Assembly (NCBI RefSeq): GCF_022508225.1
Contig: NZ_JAETXJ010000002.1
Span: 248,001 to 312,000, forward strand
Origin: Desulfovibrio sp. UIB00
Lineage (GTDB): Bacteria; Desulfobacterota; Desulfovibrionia; Desulfovibrionales; Desulfovibrionaceae
DNA length: 64,000 nt
Reading direction: 5' to 3'
In this document: in pieces, positions 1-6,622 of the stretch
Layout: each line of letters opens with the position of its first letter
Position numbering within the stretch: the first letter of the stretch is position 1
Program-made: the position numbers and the translations under genes
The notes under the pieces: model-generated
What the model saw: the letters and a program-made list of their open reading frames with translations, nothing else
Databases searched by the model: none
What the model was told of the DNA's origin: nothing

Positions 1-836
1 TCCACAAATACGGGCATATCCGCCGGCAGTTTGTTCTGCTTGGCGAGCATGTGCAGGCAGTAGAGCACTTCCTGGGTACGCTCCACGGCAAATGCCGGAA
101 TGATTACCTTTTCGCTCTTGCCGTAGCTGTAGGCAATGGCTTCGCCCAGTTCGTCAACGCTGAGGTTTTCGTCCTTGTGGTCACGGTCGCCGTAAGTGGA
201 TTCCATGAACACGTAGTCGGCCTTGGGCGGGGTCTCAGGGCTGCGCACAATGAGCGACTGCGGGCGGCCAATGTCGCCCGAAAAGATGAGGCTGGTGGTT
301 TTGCCGTCTTCATCAGCCTCAAGGCGCAAGGAGCCGGAACCAAGAATATGACCAGCGTCATAGTAGATTACGCGGATGCCCGGTGCAGGCTCAAACACCT
401 TGTGGTAATCAACAGTCTGAAAAAGGGTGACCGTTTTTTGGGCATCCTCAACATTGTACAGGGCCGTTGGGGGATTTTTAAGCCCGCGCCGCTGGTATTT
501 GCGCGCTTCCCACAGGGCTTCCATTTCCTGGATGTGGGCGCTGTCCTGCAACATGAGGTCCAGCAGTTCGCTGGTGGCCTTGGTGCAGAAAATGGGACCG
601 GCAAAGCCCTCCTTGACCATCTTGGGCAGCAGGCCGGAGTGGTCGATGTGAGCATGGGTGACAAGAATAAAGTCAATGGCGGTAGGCTGATAAAGTTCAG
701 TTTCGCGGTTGCGGGCTTCAATGGCCTTGTTGCCCTGGTGCATGCCGCAATCAATGCAAAAGCGCTTGCCAGCCGCCTCAACCATATAACATGAACCGGT
801 CACGGTTTGCGCCGCACCCAGAAATTGTACTTTCAT
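1..836 (-). CDS. MBL-fold metallo-hydrolase with RNA-processing type motifs (3' end beyond window)
   Basis: About 278 residues are visible; the C-terminus lies outside the window. The protein begins MKVQFLGAAQTVTGSCYMVE, the usual opening of the beta-CASP branch of metallo-beta-lactamase hydrolases (CPSF/YsfB-like RNA exonucleases and RNases). The metal-binding motif THAHIDHSG is at about residues 59-67, a further histidine sits in YDAGHILGSGS, and FSGDIGR supplies the bridging aspartate. EKVIIPAFAVERTQE near the cut matches the start of the beta-CASP domain. The ATG at 834-836 is preceded by GGAGGAAC, a strong ribosome binding site. By family the substrate is probably RNA, but the zinc-dependent reaction on a specific target cannot be read from sequence. 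Confidence 0.85.
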   Translation of the reverse strand, partial: MKVQFLGAAQTVTGSCYMVEAAGKRFCIDCGMHQGNKAIEARNRETELYQPTAIDFILVTHAHIDHSGLLPKMVKEGFAGPIFCTKATSELLDLMLQDSAHIQEMEALWEARKYQRRGLKNPPTALYNVEDAQKTVTLFQTVDYHKVFEPAPGIRVIYYDAGHILGSGSLRLEADEDGKTTSLIFSGDIGRPQSLIVRSPETPPKADYVFMESTYGDRDHKDENLSVDELGEAIAYSYGKSEKVIIPAFAVERTQEVLYCLHMLAKQNKLPADMPVFV

Positions 837-1088
837 TTGTTCCTCCACTGAGGGTTGGCGGCTTGAGAGGCCGCAAGCTCTTTGCTGACCGCGATACAAG
901 GCGGAAAAGACGCAAGGAGACTTTTTTCCATAGCCGCAAGCGCGGCCCAGCGTCAAGCAAGGGGCCAGTCGGTAATGTTCCCGCATTGCCTTTGGCCGAA
1001 GGCCCACATATACTGAAAGTTGTCGGCCCATGCGGCGTCTTTTACACGCAGGCCTCCCCCCATACTTCAAGAGGAACAAGGAGCATTC

Positions 1089-1754
1089 ATGCCTGAACTG
1101 CAACAGAACATGATTGATGATCTCTCTTCCGTCACCACAGAATCCTGGCGCACCTTCCGCATCATGGCGGAAATGGTGGAGGCGCTTGATACGCTCAACG
1201 CGCTCAAGGTCAAATGCATATCCCTTTTTGGTACTGCCCGGTGCAAACCGGATTCGCAGGAATATAAAGATGCTGAAAAAATTTCGCGCCTTCTGGTGGA
1301 AGCGGGATTTGGCATCATCAGCGGCGGCGGCCCCGGCATTATGGAAGCCGCCAACAAAGGAGCCTTTAAAGCCAACGGCGTGTCTGTTGGCCTGCACATC
1401 CAGTTGCCGCACGAACAGGGTTGCAACCAGTATGTAAAAACACGCTGCAATTTCCGTTACTTTTTCATCCGCAAGTTCATGTTTGTCAAATATGCCATGG
1501 CCTACGTGGTCATGCCCGGCGGCATGGGCACCATCGATGAACTCTCAGAGGCTTTTGTGCTGGCCCAGACCGGGCGCACGCGGCCTTTCCCCATCATCTT
1601 GTATGATTCAAGCTACTGGAGCGGCCTGCTGGAATGGATGCGCAAGACCATGGCTGCGCGCGGTTTCATCAAGGAAGGCGAAATCGACAAGCTCATTACG
1701 GTTTGCGACACGCCCGAAGATGTGGTTGCCCAGCTATGCAGGGTAATTATTTAG
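1089..1754 (+). CDS. LOG-family Rossmann protein (TIGR00730, 'lysine decarboxylase' family)
   Basis: This 221-residue protein has the two hallmark motifs of the LOG family: SGGGPGIMEA around residues 78-87 and PGGMGTIDE at 143-151. Characterised members are cytokinin riboside 5'-monophosphate phosphoribohydrolases or general nucleotide 5'-monophosphate nucleosidases. The old label 'lysine decarboxylase' is not supported. The ATG at 1089 was chosen because AAGGAGC lies just upstream; an in-frame upstream start lacks such a site and would add a non-conserved tail. The stop is 7 bases before tadA, so the two are probably cotranscribed. Confidence 0.85.
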   Translation: MPELQQNMIDDLSSVTTESWRTFRIMAEMVEALDTLNALKVKCISLFGTARCKPDSQEYKDAEKISRLLVEAGFGIISGGGPGIMEAANKGAFKANGVSVGLHIQLPHEQGCNQYVKTRCNFRYFFIRKFMFVKYAMAYVVMPGGMGTIDELSEAFVLAQTGRTRPFPIILYDSSYWSGLLEWMRKTMAARGFIKEGEIDKLITVCDTPEDVVAQLCRVII

Positions 1755-1761
1755 CCGCCGC

Positions 1762-2283
1762 ATGAATACGAATAGCTCTGACGTGCGGGCCTTTTCTCCT
1801 GCCGGGCCGTTAACGCCGCCCCCGCCGGGTCATACCTGGCAGGGGCTGATGCGGCTGGCTCTGGAAAAGGCCCGCGCCAGCGGCGCTGCAGGCGAGGTGC
1901 CCGTGGGGGCGCTGGTGGTGGCTCCGGATGGGCGCATCCTTGCCTGTTGCGGCAATGCGCCCATCAGCGGCAATGATCCCACCGCCCATGCCGAGGTGCT
2001 GGCGCTGCGTGCCGCCGGGGCTGCGCTTGGCAACTACAGGCTCAACCAGTGCGTGCTGGTGGTGACGCTTGAACCCTGCGCCATGTGCGCAGCAGCCATA
2101 ATCCATGCGCGCATTGCAGGGCTTGTGTACGGCGCAGCCGACCCTCTGGCCGGAGCCGTTGTTTCCCGCGCCGAATATTTTGACGCCCAATGCGCCAATC
2201 ACCGGGTATGGCACATGGGCGGCGTGCTTTCTGAGGAATGCGCCGTATTGCTGCATGATTTTTTTGACCAGCGGCGGGACTAG
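1762..2283 (+). CDS. tadA: tRNA-specific adenosine deaminase
   Basis: The 173-residue protein is a zinc-dependent cytidine/adenosine deaminase. HAE at 76-78 supplies a zinc ligand and the catalytic glutamate, and PCAMC at 105-109 gives the other two ligands. GNYRLNQCVLVVTLEPCAMC is the characteristic TadA context. TadA converts A34 of tRNA-Arg(ACG) to inosine so that CGN codons are read. The N-terminus carries about 25 proline-rich residues beyond the usual TadA start, so translation may begin later, but no better internal start is evident. It follows the LOG-family gene closely. Confidence 0.9.
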   Translation: MNTNSSDVRAFSPAGPLTPPPPGHTWQGLMRLALEKARASGAAGEVPVGALVVAPDGRILACCGNAPISGNDPTAHAEVLALRAAGAALGNYRLNQCVLVVTLEPCAMCAAAIIHARIAGLVYGAADPLAGAVVSRAEYFDAQCANHRVWHMGGVLSEECAVLLHDFFDQRRD

Positions 2284-2355
2284 GCTGGCATGTCGAAATA
2301 AAGCAGCGGCGGGTTCTGAATTTTGATCCGCCGCACAACCTGCCACAGGAGCAGT

Positions 2356-3900
2356 ATGCTCGAACTGACAGTATTTATGAGCGGCGCGCTGGTAATGGTG
2401 CTTGAAATGGTCGGCGCGCGGGTGTTGGCCCCGCATGTGGGAACCTCCGCCGTTGTGTGGACAAGCCTTATTGGCGTGGTACTGGCCTGCCTTGCCCTGG
2501 GCGCATGGGCGGGGGGGCGGCTGGCCGACAAAACCCTTTCCCGGCGAGGGTTGGGCCTGGCCCTGGCAGGGGCTGGCATTGGGAGCGGTCTGACGGCCTT
2601 GTGCCATGAGGTCATAGGCCAATGGGTAACGGCAGCCGTGGGCAACCTGTATGCGGCGGCGGTTCTGGCTGCGGTGTGCATTTTTGCTCTGCCCGCATTT
2701 TTTTTCGGCATGGTGACGCCCTATGCCATACGCCTGCGCATCGAGAGTGTGGATTCCTCAGGGGCCACCGTGGGCAGGCTGTACGCCCTTTCCACTGCGG
2801 GCAGTATTGTGGGAACCTTTCTGGGCGGCTTTATCCTCATCTCCTTTTTGGGCAGCACAAGTATTTTATGGGGTGTGGCTGCGGCCATGCTGGGCCTTTC
2901 GCTGTGCAACGGCGGGGGGCACATGCGTTTGCGCCTTGTGCTGCTGGCTGTTTGCGGGCTTATGGCTGTGGTGGCGGCAAGTTATGGCCGCTGGCAGGAT
3001 GGCAGGGCCATGAGCCATCTTGTGGAAAGCCCCTATAACAGCATTCGCATTTTTGAAGGGGTAGACTGGGCGCAGAACGGCAGGCCCGTACGCCTTATGG
3101 CTACTGATCCCGGTTACAGCCAGTCGGGCATGTATCTGGACGCCCCTAATGAACTGTATTTTCGGTACACCCAGTTTTACGCGTTGGGGCCGCATTTTAC
3201 GCCCCATGCGAACCGGGTGCTCATGCTGGGCGGCGGCGGGTATTCTGTTCCCAAATGGCTGCTTGCAGATAATTCCCCTCTGGCAAAGCCCGAGGCCGCG
3301 CGCGTGACCGTGGTGGAACTTGATCCGGCCATGACGGAAACAGCCCGGCGCTGGTTTTCTCTGCGTGATGATCCCCGTCTGAGTGTGCGGCACGAGGACG
3401 CCAGGGCTTTTCTGAACCGTCAGCGTGATCAGTACGACTTGGTGTTTGTGGATGTTTTCAACTCGCACTATGCCGTGCCTTTCCAGATGGGAACACGCGA
3501 GGCAGCCGCTGGCTTGCGGCGAGCTGTGGCTCCTGGCGGAGTTGTGCTCATGAACGTGATTTCCGCTGTGGAAGGGCCGGATGCCCGCCTGTTTCAGGGG
3601 ATTTTCAACGCATTGCGCCAGTCTTTTGCCGAGGTGCAGGTGTACTGCGCTGGCGGCGAAGCACCCGACAAGCTGCAAAACCTTATGGTTGCCGCTTTTC
3701 CCGAGCAGCGGCCAGGCACCCCGACGGGCGCGCTGCCATCCCTGGCGGCAGCAGACACAGAAAATGCCCATTCAGGGGGCTTGCGCCTTGCCGACATGCT
3801 GGCAAGCAGGTACACGGGTGCAGCCCTCTTTGCCACCCCCGCGCTTACGGATGATTTTGCCCCGGTGGAACGTTACACGCTGGTTTTGTTGCGTCAGTAG
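2356..3900 (+). CDS. Membrane-anchored spermidine-synthase-like methyltransferase-fold protein
   Basis: This 514-residue protein has an N-terminal hydrophobic half of about six to seven membrane segments (residues 1-200). A soluble SpeE-type Rossmann domain follows. RVLMLGGGGYSVP (about residue 290) is the nucleotide/aminopropyl-donor binding loop, VTVVELDPAMTETAR is the acidic strand, and DLVFVDVFNSHYAVPF is the active-site region. Such fused MFS/spermidine-synthase proteins are common in Desulfovibrio; whether they make polyamines is unproven. The ATG at 2356 has AGGAG directly upstream. A TTG at 2323 in the same frame lacks a site and is less likely. Confidence 0.8.
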   Translation: MLELTVFMSGALVMVLEMVGARVLAPHVGTSAVVWTSLIGVVLACLALGAWAGGRLADKTLSRRGLGLALAGAGIGSGLTALCHEVIGQWVTAAVGNLYAAAVLAAVCIFALPAFFFGMVTPYAIRLRIESVDSSGATVGRLYALSTAGSIVGTFLGGFILISFLGSTSILWGVAAAMLGLSLCNGGGHMRLRLVLLAVCGLMAVVAASYGRWQDGRAMSHLVESPYNSIRIFEGVDWAQNGRPVRLMATDPGYSQSGMYLDAPNELYFRYTQFYALGPHFTPHANRVLMLGGGGYSVPKWLLADNSPLAKPEAARVTVVELDPAMTETARRWFSLRDDPRLSVRHEDARAFLNRQRDQYDLVFVDVFNSHYAVPFQMGTREAAAGLRRAVAPGGVVLMNVISAVEGPDARLFQGIFNALRQSFAEVQVYCAGGEAPDKLQNLMVAAFPEQRPGTPTGALPSLAAADTENAHSGGLRLADMLASRYTGAALFATPALTDDFAPVERYTLVLLRQ

Positions 3901-3973
3901 GCGCACAGGCGACAGTGCTTGCAGATGGCAGAGGAAAAAGCTAAGCTGAAGCTCTAACGTGAGGGAGGCGCAT

Positions 3974-4204
3974 ATGGACAATAGTGTTGTCAAACCCGTC
4001 AATCCCAATGACCTTGTGCTGGATATCGTTGGAAGAAAATATGTGAGCGGCAGTTCTCTGACCACGGCGGAAGAACTGATGGCTCTTTCTGCCTCTGCTG
4101 GCGAGATGGCCAAAAATTATGGCCCAGGCCCCGCTGAAATGGTGTTGAAGAAGCCGGAACTGCCGGAAAGCGTCAAGGGGATTCTGGTCGAACACGCAGG
4201 GTAA
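3974..4204 (+). CDS. Small conserved hypothetical protein (76 aa)
   Basis: I do not recognise a family. The 76-residue product is acidic-to-neutral and probably soluble, with no signal peptide or membrane segment. It starts MDNSVVKPVNPNDLVL at an ATG preceded by the excellent site GAGGGAGG, which makes it a believable gene despite its size. It lies 70 bases after the spermidine-synthase-like gene on the same strand and about 120 bases before another small unknown gene. Confidence 0.6.
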   Translation: MDNSVVKPVNPNDLVLDIVGRKYVSGSSLTTAEELMALSASAGEMAKNYGPGPAEMVLKKPELPESVKGILVEHAG

Positions 4205-4321
4205 GTTTTTTGCCAAAAGCGCTACTGCCCGCCGATGCTGGATGGCCGCAAGGCCCGGAAGGTAAGGCTTGGCCCTTGCTTGCTGTTACTACGTTACTAA
4301 TGCCTACTTGGGGGGCTTTTT

Positions 4322-4603
4322 TTGAACGAAACAATTGATGATCTCACAGTGCAGTTTGAGGAAAACGGTCAGGTTATCGTTAACGAACTGGACAAAGTTG
4401 TGCTGAGCAAGGGCGCATGGACCACCATCCTTTTTCGCTATCAGCAGTGGCAGCCGGAAAAAGACTGTTTTGGCCCGGACATGTATGTTATCCGTCGCTA
4501 CAAAAAGGCGGGGGGCGAATACCGCCAGCAGTCCAAATTCAATATTTCCAGCGCGGATCAGGCCCGCAAGATCGTTGACGCCCTGAGCTCCTGGATCAAT
4601 TAG
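4322..4603 (+). CDS. Small conserved hypothetical protein (93 aa), TTG start
   Basis: This basic, soluble-looking protein of 93 residues has an alternating hydrophobic pattern suggesting beta strands followed by a C-terminal helix (QARKIVDALSSWIN). The segment SKGAWTTILFRYQQWQ and the basic run IRRYKKAGGEYRQQSKFNI would suit a small nucleic-acid-binding fold, but I cannot assign a family. A stop codon at 4298 leaves the TTG at 4322 as the only start, with a G-rich stretch at 4310-4315 as possible ribosome binding site. A hairpin follows at 4615-4653. Confidence 0.6.
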   Translation: MNETIDDLTVQFEENGQVIVNELDKVVLSKGAWTTILFRYQQWQPEKDCFGPDMYVIRRYKKAGGEYRQQSKFNISSADQARKIVDALSSWIN

Positions 4604-4614
4604 ACAAAGCCTCG

Positions 4615-4653
4615 GCGGAGCGGGCAGCTACAGCTTTTGCCAATACGCTCCGC
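4615..4653 (+). terminator. Hairpin downstream of the 93-aa gene
   Basis: GCGGAGCG at 4615-4622 pairs with CGCTCCGC at 4646-4653, with an inner GGCA/TGCC pairing in the loop region. Only a short T run follows, so it is either a weak terminator or an mRNA 3' hairpin. Confidence 0.4.
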
Positions 4654-4739
4654 GTTTGACCTGAAAAATGCATACCTCCTGCGCGTGAACCGTTCACTTG
4701 CAGCTTGCAGTGTATTTAACCATTGTACATATGGCAAAA

Positions 4740-4770
4740 GCCGACTCTCTTTGGAGCGTCGGCTTTTTTT
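4740..4770 (+). terminator. Rho-independent terminator
   Basis: GCCGAC at 4740-4745 pairs with GTCGGC at 4758-4763, extended imperfectly by CTC/GAG, and is followed by seven Ts at 4764-4770. It could end transcription from the 93-aa gene, or an unannotated short RNA between 4655 and 4770. Confidence 0.65.
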
Positions 4771-4789
4771 GTGGAGCAGGGCTGAGGTT

Positions 4790-4827
4790 GGCAGTACAAA
4801 AGCTCATAAAAAAGCTTTTGTACTGCC
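4790..4827. repeat. 15-bp perfect inverted repeat
   Basis: GGCAGTACAAAAGCT at 4790-4804 is exactly complementary to 4813-4827, separated by the 8-base loop CATAAAAA. No coding sequence overlaps it. It may be an operator, an RNA hairpin or the remnant of a mobile element. Confidence 0.75.
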
Positions 4828-4835
4828 ATGCGCAG

Positions 4836-4913
4836 GAAGCGCCCCGGTTTATCAGGGCGCTTCGCGCAGGAGGAGGGAAGGGTATACGCCCATGTGGCAG
4901 CATCGGCGTATAC
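4836..4913. repeat. Two further adjacent inverted repeats
   Basis: GAAGCGCCC (4836-4844) pairs with GGGCGCTTC (4855-4863). Directly after it, GTATACGCC (4882-4890) pairs with GGCGTATAC (4905-4913). Both are perfect 9-bp stems with loops of 10 and 14 bases. Confidence 0.65.
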
Positions 4914-5300
4914 GCAGCTGTGGCTGCGGAGGCAATGGTTGCGGCGTAGTTGCGGCCTGTCCGCTACCATTATGTATGTTGAAACATATCGGAGGGGGCG
5001 TTAGCTTTGCGTTAAGGATTATCGGCAGCCTGCTGTTGCAGACGCATATCGGCTGACGGGCAGGCAATGCACTGCAAAAACTCCCTGCCAAGCTCCGCTG
5101 AAAAAATCGGATTGCTGTATGGGTATAGCGGTACCGAATTTTAGCGGGTATTCCTTATCCAAAAAATACAGTATACCCGCATTTCGTGCCAAACAAAATT
5201 GAGAAAGCTGAAGTTTGGCAAAAAACACTGCGAACAGGTAGGGAAATGCGGTGTCGCCAGCGGGCAGGCCCAGTTTTTTGCTTGAAAAAAATAATATCTG
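4914..5300. other. Gene-free stretch with dispersed short palindromes
   Basis: No convincing reading frame with a ribosome binding site was found on either strand. The stretch holds TATGTT-GA-AACATA near 4975-4988, and GCGGGTAT (5144-5151) pairing with ATACCCGC (5173-5180). Together with the hairpins at 4740-4913 it makes more than 400 bases of potentially structured, non-coding DNA. I see no known RNA family in it. Confidence 0.5.
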
Positions 5301-5329
5301 TTGACATTGAAAATGCCCCAAACTATGTT
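5301..5329 (+). promoter_or_regulatory. Sigma-70 type promoter of the RRM gene
   Basis: A perfect -35 TTGACA (5301-5306) and a -10 TATGTT (5324-5329) are separated by exactly 17 bases. Transcription would start near 5336, giving an unusually long 5' untranslated leader of about 95 bases before the RRM gene. Confidence 0.75.
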
Positions 5330-5430
5330 CGGGCAATCACTGATTGGGTATAGTAAATTTTTTTGCAGAGGCTTTACATGGGTAAGGCTCCAAGCGGAAA
5401 GTCTACCTCCCGTAATCTCTGGAGTCCTTA

Positions 5431-5697
5431 ATGGCTACTTCTATCTACGTCGGCAATCTGCCCTGGTCCGCCACTCAGGAAGGCGTTGAATCCCTGTTCA
5501 GCCCCTACGGCGAAGTTCTTTCCGTGAAGCTCGTTTCCGACCGCGAAACCGGCCGCGCCCGTGGCTTTGGCTTTGTGGAAATGGAAGACGCCGACGCCAT
5601 CAACGCCATTGCCGCTCTTGACGGCAAGGAATTTGACGGCCGCGCCCTTCGCATCAACAAGGCTGAGCCCAAAAAGCCCGCCCCCCGTCGCTGGTAG
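5431..5697 (+). CDS. RNA-binding protein with a single RRM domain
   Basis: This 88-residue protein is essentially one RNA recognition motif. RNP2 is IYVGNL at residues 5-10 and RNP1 is RGFGFVEM at 44-51, with the aromatic residues that stack on RNA intact. A short basic, proline-rich tail (KPAPRRW) follows. Bacterial proteins of this type are often abundant and cold- or stress-induced, and bind single-stranded RNA. The gene is monocistronic: it has its own consensus promoter at 5301-5329 and a strong terminator at 5721-5750. GGAG at about 5420 precedes the ATG. Confidence 0.92.
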   Translation: MATSIYVGNLPWSATQEGVESLFSPYGEVLSVKLVSDRETGRARGFGFVEMEDADAINAIAALDGKEFDGRALRINKAEPKKPAPRRW

Positions 5698-5720
5698 TCG
5701 ACCAAATTCGTTTGATATGG

Positions 5721-5750
5721 AAGGCCGCGAGAAATCGCGGCCTTCTTTTT
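5721..5750 (+). terminator. Rho-independent terminator of the RRM gene
   Basis: AAGGCCGCGA (5721-5730) and TCGCGGCCTT (5735-5744) form a perfect 10-bp stem with a GAAA loop, followed by CTTTTT. Confidence 0.9.
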
Positions 5751-5852
5751 GTCTTAAAAGCAGCCGAAGGATGATGGTTTGTTTGCCGGGCTGGTGCGCG
5801 CAGCAAAAGGGCGGCTTGGAGTCAATGGTTAAGGAACAACGGCCTGCCTGAG

Positions 5853-6608
5853 TCAGCCATCAGAACGGCTCATGCGGTAGCCGATGCCCACGTGGGTGCG
5901 GATGCAATCACATTGTGGCGAGGCGGCCTCCAGTTTTTTGCGCAAGGTTGCCATAAACACGCGCAATGAAGGAAGCGACTGCGGCAGGGCACTGCCCCAC
6001 ACGGCCTGCAAGATTGTTTTGTGCGTAAGCACCTTGCCCACATTGTTTGCGAGCAGGCACAGCAGTTTGTATTCCATGGGCGCAAGATGCACCTGTTGCC
6101 CGGCAACGCTGACGCACCCTGCGGCAAAATCAATACGCAGATCGCCATTCTCAAAGCTGCTTTCGCTGCGGCCCATGTGCCCGCGTTCATACCGAACGCG
6201 CCGCAGGGCGGCACGCAGCCGGGCCAGCAATTCATCAACGCTGAAAGGTTTGGTAAGGTAGTCATCCGCGCCTGCGTCCAGCGCGGCTACCTTGTCGTCA
6301 TCTTCGCTGCGGGCGCTCAGCACAATAATGGGCAGCATGGACCATTGGCGCACCGCCCGGATGATATCCACGCCGTCCATGTCCGGCAGGCCCAGATCAA
6401 GCAGTATGACATCGGGATTGGCCCGCGAGGCCTCTGCAAGGGCCTCGCGCCCGGTGGCGGCGGTCAAAAAGGATATGCCGTGGCTCTCAAGCGTGGTTGT
6501 CACAAGCGCGCGGATGACCTTGTCATCTTCCACCACAAGAATACGCTCGGGAATTCCGTTGGCGTTCTGGTCTGCCGGAGTGGTCGCTAAGGGCGGATTT
6601 TGCGGCAT
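5853..6608 (-). CDS. kdpE: KdpE response regulator
   Basis: This 251-residue OmpR-type regulator has a receiver domain with acidic pocket D28/D29, phospho-acceptor D71 (LLDLGLPDMDG) and K120 (YLTKPF). A winged-helix DNA-binding domain covers the last 100 residues. It pairs with the sensor kinase KdpD, encoded 14 bases upstream, and by family activates kdpABC when potassium is limiting. The first 20 residues (MPQNPPLATTPADQNANGIP) are an extra disordered leader compared with typical KdpE. The ATG at 6608 has AGAAGGAAT upstream. The gene is last in the kdp operon. Confidence 0.95.
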   Translation of the reverse strand: MPQNPPLATTPADQNANGIPERILVVEDDKVIRALVTTTLESHGISFLTAATGREALAEASRANPDVILLDLGLPDMDGVDIIRAVRQWSMLPIIVLSARSEDDDKVAALDAGADDYLTKPFSVDELLARLRAALRRVRYERGHMGRSESSFENGDLRIDFAAGCVSVAGQQVHLAPMEYKLLCLLANNVGKVLTHKTILQAVWGSALPQSLPSLRVFMATLRKKLEAASPQCDCIRTHVGIGYRMSRSDG

Positions 6609-6622
6609 GGATATTCCTTCTG

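Noticed and set aside
3959..3973. Upstream alternative start for the 76-aa gene
   Set aside because: The ATG at 3974 has GAGGGAGG at the right distance, whereas the earlier start would put that site inside the gene.
4205..4321. Possible signal-recognition-particle RNA
   Set aside because: The bases GGCCCGGAAGG resemble part of the SRP RNA loop, but the rest of the conserved core and the long stem are missing.
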